From Thermolongibacillus altinsuensis (GTDB taxonomy: Bacteria; Bacillota; Bacilli; Bacillales; Anoxybacillaceae): a stretch of 64,000 nt of DNA. The stretch spans positions 1-64,000 of the forward strand of contig NZ_SLUL01000003.1 of assembly GCF_004341205.1 (NCBI RefSeq), in the 5' to 3' direction. The notes below the pieces were generated by a model, which saw only the letters and a list, made by a program, of their open reading frames with translations, ran no database searches and was not told the origin of the DNA. The translations under genes and the position numbers were made by a program. Position 1 is the stretch's first letter; each line of letters opens with the position of its first letter. Positions 58,006 to 64,000 of this stretch are shown one piece after another.

Positions 58006-58683
58006 ATGAAGTTAACGTATCACGGCCATTCTGTTGTCAAAATCGAAACAAATGGAAAAACGATCTTGATCGATCCGTTTATTACAGGAAATCCGAAAAC
58101 GGATTTAAAAGCAGAAGATGTGAAAGTGGACGTTATTTTGCTTACCCATGGTCATAACGATCATGTTGGGGATACTGTCAATCTCGCTCTGCGCAATAAT
58201 GCATTAGTTGTCGCACCTTATGAATTAGCGACGTATTTAAGCTGGCAAGGCGTTAACGTTCATCCAATGCATATAGGCGGTTCATTTGCCTTTGAATTCG
58301 GAAAGGTGAAATTAACACAAGCGTTTCACGGCTCAAGTTATGTGGAAGAAAATAAGCAAATTGTGTATACAGGCATGCCAAGCGGCATCATGTTTACAGC
58401 GGAAGGAAAAACGATTTATCACGCAGGGGACACAGCCTTGTTTTCTGATATGAAATTGCTTGGTGAATTGCATGACATTGATGTGGCGTTTTTACCGATT
58501 GGGGATAATTTTACGATGGGGCCTGAAGAAGCAGCGATTGCGGCAAAATGGTTAAAAGCAAAAACGGTTGTTCCGATTCACTATAATACGTTCCCAGTCA
58601 TCGAGCAAGACCCGCATCGTTTTGTAGCGATGCTCGAAGGCGTTGGAAAAGTATTGAATGTCGGTGAAAGCATCGAGCTATAA
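58006..58683 (+). CDS. ytkL: Metal-dependent hydrolase YtkL (UPF0173)
   Basis: MBL-fold protein of 225 residues. Zinc ligands are in [29 protein letters not shown] and VPIHYNTFP. It resembles UlaG-like lactonases; substrate unknown. GAGGAGG precedes ATG. A TATAAT at 57975 may be its promoter, without a clear -35. Confidence 0.9.
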   Translation: MKLTYHGHSVVKIETNGKTILIDPFITGNPKTDLKAEDVKVDVILLTHGHNDHVGDTVNLALRNNALVVAPYELATYLSWQGVNVHPMHIGGSFAFEFGKVKLTQAFHGSSYVEENKQIVYTGMPSGIMFTAEGKTIYHAGDTALFSDMKLLGELHDIDVAFLPIGDNFTMGPEEAAIAAKWLKAKTVVPIHYNTFPVIEQDPHRFVAMLEGVGKVLNVGESIEL

Positions 58684-58707
58684 AGCATAAAATTGTGCAA
58701 TGCTTCA

Positions 58708-58736
58708 TTGAATGGGCGAATCGACACCCTTATAAT
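58708..58736 (+). promoter_or_regulatory. Sigma-A promoter of ytoI
   Basis: TTGAAT, exactly 17 bases, perfect TATAAT. It lies inside a longer open frame, which supports the downstream TTG start. Confidence 0.88.
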
Positions 58737-58772
58737 GAAAGTAGTAAATCATCGATTAAAGGGTGGATAAAC

Positions 58773-60080
58773 TTGACGATTACAAAACATGAACAAATTT
58801 TGCAATATATTCAAAGCCTTCCTGTAGGAGAGAAAATATCGGTACGTCAACTTGCGAAAGAGATGGGCGTGAGCGAAGGAACGGCATATCGCGCGATTAA
58901 GGATGCAGAGAATAAAGGATACGTCAGCACCATTGAACGTGTGGGAACGATTCGCATCGAGCAAAAGAAAAAAGAAAACATCGAAAAATTGACGTATGCA
59001 GAAGTGGTCAACATCGTTGATGGACAAGTGCTTGGAGGGCGTGAAGGGTTACATAAAACGCTCAACAAATTTGTCATTGGCGCGATGAAGCTAGAAGCGA
59101 TGATGCGCTATACAGGCGCAGGAAACTTATTGATCGTCGGGAACCGGACAAAAGCGCATGAACTAGCTCTTGAAGCAGGAGCAGGCGTACTAATTACGGG
59201 CGGTTTTGATACGGAAGAGCATGTGAAGAGATTAGCCGATGAACGGCAACTTCCGATCATTTCAACGAGCTATGATACGTTTACGGTTGCAACGATGATC
59301 AATCGCGCCATCTACGACCAATTAATTAAAAAGGAAATCGTTCTTGTTGAAGATATTTTGACGCCGTTTGAAAAAACAGCTTATTTATATATTACCGATT
59401 GTGTTCAGCGCTGGTATGAACTGAATCAACAAACAAAACATAGCCGCTTTCCAGTCATCGATGAGCAATTAAAAGTGCAAGGAATCGTCACGGCAAAAGA
59501 TATTATGGGATATGAGCGCGATGTGCCGATTGATAAAGTGATGACGAAAAACCCCATTACCGTTAGCGGAAAAACATCGGTTGCTTCGGCCTCTCACATG
59601 ATGGTATGGGAAGGAATTGAAATATTGCCGGTTGTCGATGAGTACAATCGATTGCAAGGGATTATTAGTCGTCAAGATGTGTTAAAGGCGCTTCAAATGA
59701 CGCAAAGACAGCCGCAAGTCGGTGAAACAATCGACGATATTGTCACGAGTCAATTTTTAAACCAAACAAACGAAGAAGTTTTCCGTTGCAATATTACGCC
59801 GCAAATGACCAATTATTTAGGGACGTTATCGTACGGAGTTTTTACGACGATCGTGACAGAAGCAGCGACGCGCGCATTGCGCTTGCATAAGCGGGGAGAT
59901 TTAGTCGTCGAGAATATTACCATTTATTTCATTAAGCCTGTACAAATTGATAGCGTGATTGAAATAAAGCCGAAGTTGTTAGAGATTGGTCGCAAATTTG
60001 GAAAAGTGGATGTTGAAGTATATAACGAAGGAACCGTTGTTGGAAAAGCGTTAATGATGTGTCAACTTCTTGAAAGATAA
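58773..60080 (+). CDS. ytoI: Multi-domain regulator YtoI (HTH-DRTGG-CBS-HotDog)
   Basis: Protein of 435 residues. A winged-helix N-terminus (ISVRQLAKEMGVSEGTAYRA) is followed by a DRTGG domain (about 80-170), two CBS domains (about 195-310) and a C-terminal hot-dog thioesterase-like domain. The CBS pair suggests adenine-nucleotide sensing; target genes are unknown. TTG 58773 is chosen because AAAGGGTGG lies six bases upstream, and an ideal promoter at 58708 excludes earlier starts. Confidence 0.92.
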   Translation: MTITKHEQILQYIQSLPVGEKISVRQLAKEMGVSEGTAYRAIKDAENKGYVSTIERVGTIRIEQKKKENIEKLTYAEVVNIVDGQVLGGREGLHKTLNKFVIGAMKLEAMMRYTGAGNLLIVGNRTKAHELALEAGAGVLITGGFDTEEHVKRLADERQLPIISTSYDTFTVATMINRAIYDQLIKKEIVLVEDILTPFEKTAYLYITDCVQRWYELNQQTKHSRFPVIDEQLKVQGIVTAKDIMGYERDVPIDKVMTKNPITVSGKTSVASASHMMVWEGIEILPVVDEYNRLQGIISRQDVLKALQMTQRQPQVGETIDDIVTSQFLNQTNEEVFRCNITPQMTNYLGTLSYGVFTTIVTEAATRALRLHKRGDLVVENITIYFIKPVQIDSVIEIKPKLLEIGRKFGKVDVEVYNEGTVVGKALMMCQLLER

Positions 60081-60081
60081 A

Positions 60082-60112
60082 AAGGCTGCCTGATCGCAGC
60101 CTCATTTTGTTT
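60082..60112. terminator. Terminator between ytoI and ytpI
   Basis: AAGGCTGC/GCAGCCT stem followed by CATTTTG; serves convergent genes. The T run is short. Confidence 0.65.
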
Positions 60113-60407
60113 GAGCTTCTTCCGCCTCTTTAATGGCGAGAGGAAGGTAATGTTTGTAAGCGCGATAGCCGGCCCAAATACTTCCGCCGCCGACAAGTAA
60201 GAAAACGATCCCAACAATAAAAGAAACCGTTGTTCGATGTAAGAAAAATTGATTCAACGCAAAGAAAAAGACAAATGAGCCAAGTGCGATGCTTGATTTG
60301 GCTGAAATCCACTGCCGTTCAATTGGCCGTCTGCTGCGAAAATATTTGATTTTATAATAAACGTAGAAAGAAAGAGAAAAAATAATCAAAATAACAAGAA
60401 CAGGCAT
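60102..60407 (-). CDS. ytpI: Membrane protein YtpI
   Basis: Protein of about 101 residues with three hydrophobic segments (PVLVILIIFSLSFYVYY, SIALGSFVFFFALNQFF, VSFIVGIVFLLVGGGSIWAG). The start at 60407 is ten bases after GGAGG; the ATG at 60416 touches that site. It lies between ytoI and nrnA, as in B. subtilis. Function unknown. Confidence 0.85.
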   Translation of the reverse strand: MPVLVILIIFSLSFYVYYKIKYFRSRRPIERQWISAKSSIALGSFVFFFALNQFFLHRTTVSFIVGIVFLLVGGGSIWAGYRAYKHYLPLAIKEAEEAQTK

Positions 60408-60508
60408 AATCAACATTCCTCCGCGTCAAAAAATGTCCATGTATCATTTTACATCTTTTCTACGCATAAAAAAATATGTTTTAATTGAATAAAAAAGGGA
60501 GAATTGGA

Positions 60509-61459
60509 ATGGAAAGAAAAGTATTGGAAATTATTGAAACGATTAAACAATTTGAAACGATTATTATTCATCGTCACGTTCGCCCAGATCCAGATGCGTA
60601 CGGATCACAAGGAGGGCTTGCGGAAATTTTAAAAGCGTCATTTCCTGATAAAAACGTCTATACGGTCGGTAAAGACGAAGAATCGTTACTATTTTTACGC
60701 AAAATGGACGTGATTCCAGATGAAACGTATGAAAATGCTCTTGTCATTGTATGTGATACAGCAAACCAAGAGCGCATTTGTGATGAACGTTATCGACTTG
60801 GCAAAAAATTGATTAAAATTGATCATCATCCGAATGAAGATCCGTATGGAGACATTTTGTGGGTAGATACAAGTGCGAGTTCAGTAAGTGAAATGATTTA
60901 TGAATTTTACTTAATCGGAAAAGAGCACGGGCTTGTTTTAACGAAAGAGGCGGCTCGGCTCATTTACGCAGGGATCGTTGGAGATACAGGGCGTTTTCTT
61001 TTTCCAAGCACGAATCCGAAAACATTTAAATACGCAAGTGAATTAATTGAGTACGGCTTCTCGTTTGTCGATTTATACGAAAACATGTATCGTACAAAAT
61101 TAAATATTGCTCATTTAAGCGGGTATGTGCTGCAAAATTTCAAGCTTTCACCAAGCGGAGTCGCTCATATGGTGCTTTCAAAAAGCATTTTGCAACAATA
61201 TGGCGCATCAGCTTCCGAAGCATCGCAGCTCGTGAGCATACTTGGAAATATTGAAGGAATTAAAGCGTGGGTGTTTTTCGTCGAAGAAGATGATCAAATT
61301 CGTGTTCGTCTTCGTTCGAAAGGCCCAGTTATCAATGAAGTAGCGAAGAAATATCGCGGTGGCGGGCATCCGCTTGCGGCAGGGGCATCCATTTATTCAT
61401 GGGATGAAGTGGAACAAGTTCTCGCGGATTTAGAAGCGGTTTGCAAAGCGGAACAATAG
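60509..61459 (+). CDS. nrnA: Bifunctional oligoribonuclease / pAp phosphatase NrnA
   Basis: DHH-DHHA1 phosphoesterase of 316 residues that finishes RNA decay by degrading nano-RNAs and removes 3'-phosphoadenosine 5'-phosphate. Motifs: RHVRPDPDAYGS, VCDTANQERI, KIDHHPNED and the DHHA1 loop GGGHPLAAGAS. ATG 60509 follows GGGAG at eight bases. A hairpin after the stop separates it from ytrI. Confidence 0.95.
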   Translation: MERKVLEIIETIKQFETIIIHRHVRPDPDAYGSQGGLAEILKASFPDKNVYTVGKDEESLLFLRKMDVIPDETYENALVIVCDTANQERICDERYRLGKKLIKIDHHPNEDPYGDILWVDTSASSVSEMIYEFYLIGKEHGLVLTKEAARLIYAGIVGDTGRFLFPSTNPKTFKYASELIEYGFSFVDLYENMYRTKLNIAHLSGYVLQNFKLSPSGVAHMVLSKSILQQYGASASEASQLVSILGNIEGIKAWVFFVEEDDQIRVRLRSKGPVINEVAKKYRGGGHPLAAGASIYSWDEVEQVLADLEAVCKAEQ

Positions 61460-61500
61460 GCGTGCCTTGCTTCTGCAAGGAGCCTATTGTTGCTTTATTT
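61454..61500. terminator. Hairpin between nrnA and ytrI
   Basis: CAATAGGC/GCCTATTG outer stem with an inner CCTTGC/GCAAGG stem, followed by TTGCTTTATTTTT. Confidence 0.7.
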
Positions 61501-61984
61501 TTAATTCAATCGAAAGCGTTGTGAAAAATAAAATCGTTTCAATTTCAATACGGTAATTGCGATCGTCAATGATGTATGTTTTATTTTCGATGGCTTTTTT
61601 CAGCAATTCTTTACTTTTGTAAACTGTTTCAATATCCTTGGCAATTAAGTAGTGAATATCTTTTTTTATGCTCTCTTCGATACGAAAACGGGTGTAAGAA
61701 TCAAGCGCATATTGTTCGTGGTTCATAATATGCACGTTAATCGTTTGGATCGTCAACTTTTTCTTGTTTTCTTTGTTCAGTTGCACATAATCTTGTTGCC
61801 AAATTTTTAAATCGTTTTGCAAATCACTGATTAAATCTTGTTGTTTCGCCAATTCTCGCACTTGTTCTTCTTGCAGAATTCCGAATATTTGCAAAAAAAC
61901 AAACCAACTGATGACGGCACCGATCGCCAACCCAACGAAAAAACGTTGCCAATTGCGGTCGCGATAGTATGGCGGAATTCTCAT
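61484..61984 (-). CDS. ytrI: Sporulation membrane protein YtrI
   Basis: Protein of 166 residues with one membrane helix (FFVGLAIGAVISWFVFLQIFG) after a basic N-terminus, then a coiled-coil and soluble domain. In B. subtilis ytrH-ytrI is a mother-cell (sigma-E) operon that affects spore resistance. The start overlaps the ytrH stop by four bases. No firm sigma-E promoter was identified here. Confidence 0.88.
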   Translation of the reverse strand: MRIPPYYRDRNWQRFFVGLAIGAVISWFVFLQIFGILQEEQVRELAKQQDLISDLQNDLKIWQQDYVQLNKENKKKLTIQTINVHIMNHEQYALDSYTRFRIEESIKKDIHYLIAKDIETVYKSKELLKKAIENKTYIIDDRNYRIEIETILFFTTLSIELKIKQQ

Positions 61985-62322
61985 GAAGATACGTGCTCCT
62001 GTGTAAACCAGCGAATGATCGTCATTCCTGTTTGCGCACCCCCTGTAGCGGATAAAATAAGTAAAAATTGCTTAATGACGTCTCTTGTTTCGCCTTGAAA
62101 GAATCCGCGCTCGACGCTGTAAAATGTATCAAACGTGCCGCCAATCGCCGAAATGAGCGCCCAAATTTTTAAGCTGTTTGCAAAACGGTAGATCATTGTC
62201 AAAGGAGGTTCACCGGATAAGAACGCCCCGAATCCTCCGATCAATGCGCCTCCGATTAATACTCCCAACGCGATAAAATAACTTTGAATGAACGCGGGCA
62301 AAAACGCGGTTTTTATCTCCAT
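61981..62322 (-). CDS. ytrH: Sporulation membrane protein YtrH
   Basis: Protein of 113 residues starting MEIKTAFLPAFIQSYFIALG with two to three membrane segments (ALGVLIGGALIGGFGAFL; IWALISAIGGTFDTFY). Length equals B. subtilis YtrH when the start at 62322 (AAAGGGGATG upstream) is used. Overlaps ytrI; divergent from dnaE. Confidence 0.9.
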   Translation of the reverse strand: MEIKTAFLPAFIQSYFIALGVLIGGALIGGFGAFLSGEPPLTMIYRFANSLKIWALISAIGGTFDTFYSVERGFFQGETRDVIKQFLLILSATGGAQTGMTIIRWFTQEHVSS

Positions 62323-62373
62323 TGTCTCATCCCCTTTTGTATTATGTATATGGACGAAAAGAACAAGTATGTT

Positions 62374-62403
62374 TTGCTTTCGTGTTTTGTTGTTGACTAT
62401 AAT
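62374..62403 (+). promoter_or_regulatory. Candidate sigma-A promoter of dnaE
   Basis: TTGCTT, 18 bases, perfect TATAAT (62398-62403), about 30 bases before the gene. Confidence 0.65.
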
Positions 62404-62435
62404 GAAGAAAATTGGAGAAAAAGGTGGGAAGAACG

Positions 62436-64000
62436 TTGGCTTTTGTCCATCTTCAAGTTCGGAGCGGCTACAGCTTGTTAACAAGCACAGTCAAAGTGGA
62501 TGAATTAGTAAAACGAGCAAAAGAACTTGGCTTTCCTGCATTAGCGCTGACAGATGAGAACGTTCTATACGGAGCGATTGCTTTTTATAAGGAATGTAAA
62601 AAACATCAATTGAAACCGATTATCGGGATGATTGCTGATCTATTCGATGAAGAAGGAGAAAACGATCAGCTTATTTTGCTGGCGAAAAATAACGAAGGAT
62701 ACAAGAATCTGCTAAAAATTTCAAGCCTCATTCAAACGAATGAAAAATCGGCTATTTCGCATGAACAGCTTGCTCATTATACAAACGGGTTAATTGCCGT
62801 TACATCGGGATGGAAAGGTCGAATCGAAACGCTGGTTCTTGGCGGTTATTTTGAAGAGGCAAAAAAATTGGTTCATCTGTACACAGAATTATTTCAACGT
62901 GAAAATTTCTATCTTGGTGTACAAAACCACGGACTTCCGCAAGAACTTCAGTTGTTTGAATTGTTGCCATCATTTAGCGTCGAATGCGGCATCCCGCTTG
63001 TCGCAACGAATAATGTATACTATCTCGATCGTGAAGATGCATTTGCCCACGACTGCTTGCTGGCAATGAAGCACGGAAAAAAAGTGAACGATCCTGATCG
63101 TCCGCGTTTAGCTAATGACGAATACTATTTAAAGTCGATTCAAGAAATGGAACGGTTGTTTGAGCGCATTCCATCAGCGTTAGAAAATACAATCAAAATT
63201 GCGGAACAGTGTGACGTAGAACTAAATTTAGGGACAATGATGTTGCCGCGTTATCCGGTTCCGAATGGGAAAACAGCGGATGATTATTTGGCTGAATGGT
63301 GTTGGGAAGGATTAAAAAAACGGCTCTCTCAGCCGTCCGAACGCTATATAAAACGAATGGAGCACGAGCTGCAAATCATAAAAAGAATGAAATTTAGCGA
63401 CTATTTTTTAATTGTTGCCGATTTTATGAAGTTTGCGCGCGAGCAGGGAATTTTAACGGGGCCAGGCCGCGGTTCAGCGGCAGGTTCACTTGTTGCGTAT
63501 GCGCTTGAAATTACACAAATCGATCCGCTTGAATACGACCTTTTATTTGAACGGTTTTTAAATCCAGCCCGCATCTCTTTCCCTGATATTGATATTGATT
63601 TTCCAGATCATCGGCGTGAAGAGGTGATTCGTTACATTCAAAATAAGTACGGTGAGCAGCATGTCGCCCAAATTATTACGTTTGGGACATTCGGTGCCCG
63701 CTCAGCGCTTCGCGACGTCGGACGGGTTTTGGACGTTTCATTAGAAGAAATTCAAGGTTTGTTAAAAAAAATCCCCGAGAGCGATGGTTCATTGAAATCA
63801 TTTGCGCATGCGTTACCAAAAAATAAATTCATTGAAACGGCTATGAAACTTGAGGGATTGCCGCGCCATACTTCCATCCATGCGGCTGGCATTGTGATTA
63901 GTGCTCAACCGCTTGTTGAAGCTGTTCCTGTGCAAAGCGGACAAGTGACGATGTATGTCACTCAATATGCGATGGATGATCTTGAAGAAATTGGATTGTT
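62436..64000 (+). CDS. dnaE: DNA polymerase III alpha subunit DnaE (partial, runs off the end)
   Basis: Lagging-strand/primer-extending polymerase; 521 residues are seen before the window ends. An N-terminal PHP domain (AFVHLQVRSGYSLLTS) is followed by the polymerase palm: FSDYFLIVADFM, GPGRGSAAGSLVAYAL and the catalytic aspartates in FPDIDIDFPDHRRE. The PHP metal-site HxH reads H5-x3-R9 (VRSGYS), suggesting the PHP site is inactive. TTG 62436 is the only start that fits AAAGGTGGG and the family N-terminus. Divergent from ytrH. Confidence 0.95.
   Translation, partial: MAFVHLQVRSGYSLLTSTVKVDELVKRAKELGFPALALTDENVLYGAIAFYKECKKHQLKPIIGMIADLFDEEGENDQLILLAKNNEGYKNLLKISSLIQTNEKSAISHEQLAHYTNGLIAVTSGWKGRIETLVLGGYFEEAKKLVHLYTELFQRENFYLGVQNHGLPQELQLFELLPSFSVECGIPLVATNNVYYLDREDAFAHDCLLAMKHGKKVNDPDRPRLANDEYYLKSIQEMERLFERIPSALENTIKIAEQCDVELNLGTMMLPRYPVPNGKTADDYLAEWCWEGLKKRLSQPSERYIKRMEHELQIIKRMKFSDYFLIVADFMKFAREQGILTGPGRGSAAGSLVAYALEITQIDPLEYDLLFERFLNPARISFPDIDIDFPDHRREEVIRYIQNKYGEQHVAQIITFGTFGARSALRDVGRVLDVSLEEIQGLLKKIPESDGSLKSFAHALPKNKFIETAMKLEGLPRHTSIHAAGIVISAQPLVEAVPVQSGQVTMYVTQYAMDDLEEIGL

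Noticed and set aside
62323-62400. Sigma-E promoter for ytrHI
   Set aside because: CATA-type -10 candidates exist, but none has a fitting -35 at the right spacing.

Overview
The window is ordinary chromosome of a low-to-moderate GC, spore-forming member of the Bacillaceae, most likely a thermophile of the Anoxybacillus/Geobacillus group. Gene order follows the B. subtilis ytlP-to-dnaE segment (thpR-ytlQ-amyX-ytmP-trmB-ytnP-ytoP-ytpPQR-sftA-murC-ytxGHJ-aroA-ccpA-acuCBA/acsA-tyrS-rpsD-dgcP-hisJ-ezrA-braB-nifZ-thiI-sspA-nadK2-ytfIJ-tpx-ytxK-ackA-argGH-ytkL-ytoI-nrnA-ytrIH-dnaE). Sporulation genes (sspA, ytfJ/gerW, ytrH, ytrI) show a spore former. The genus is inferred from base composition and layout. 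No rRNA, tRNA, phage, IS element or CRISPR array was seen.

Layout. 1-8.8 kb: an MFS transporter, an RNA 2',3'-cyclic phosphodiesterase, YtlQ, cytoplasmic pullulanase AmyX, a sugar-kinase-like phosphotransferase, TrmB and the lactonase YtnP. 9-20 kb: the ytoP-(DUF84)-ytpP-ytpQ-ytpR operon, the DNA translocase SftA, a nicotinate phosphoribosyltransferase, MurC, an M29 peptidase and the ytxGHJ stress operon, which has a good sigma-H promoter. 20-29 kb: a large FtsA-like protein with a repeated C-terminal region, AroA(G), CcpA, and the divergent acuABC/acsA acetate module with a shared cre site. 29-33 kb: an AT-richer pair, a class A penicillin-binding protein and a membrane acyltransferase. 33-45 kb: tyrS behind a tyrosine T-box, rpsD with a long leader, a GAF-GGDEF diguanylate cyclase, free-methionine sulfoxide reductase, HisJ, EzrA, BraB, NifZ-ThiI for tRNA 4-thiouridine, and SspA behind a sigma-G promoter. 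45-52 kb: a second acyl-CoA synthetase, NAD kinase 2, YtfI-GerW, Tpx and YtxK-AckA. 52-64 kb: ArgG-ArgH behind ARG boxes, a universal stress protein, a divergent SDR, an M24 peptidase, YtkL, YtoI, NrnA, YtrI-YtrH and the start of dnaE.

Functionally the window joins carbon-overflow control (CcpA, AckA, AcsA and its acetylation switch AcuA/AcuC), cell-wall and division genes (MurC, PBP, EzrA, SftA, FtsA-like), tRNA modification and oxidative-stress repair.

The least explained items are: (i) a palindromic repeat family with two clear copies and one degenerate copy, built from nested hairpins, each upstream of a plus-strand gene; (ii) the FtsA-fold protein carrying about five beta-grasp-like repeats where FtsA has its membrane anchor; (iii) an SDR that lacks the usual catalytic Ser and Tyr; (iv) the acyltransferase-PBP pair; (v) short tandem duplications in sftA and in the tpx and nifZ leaders.
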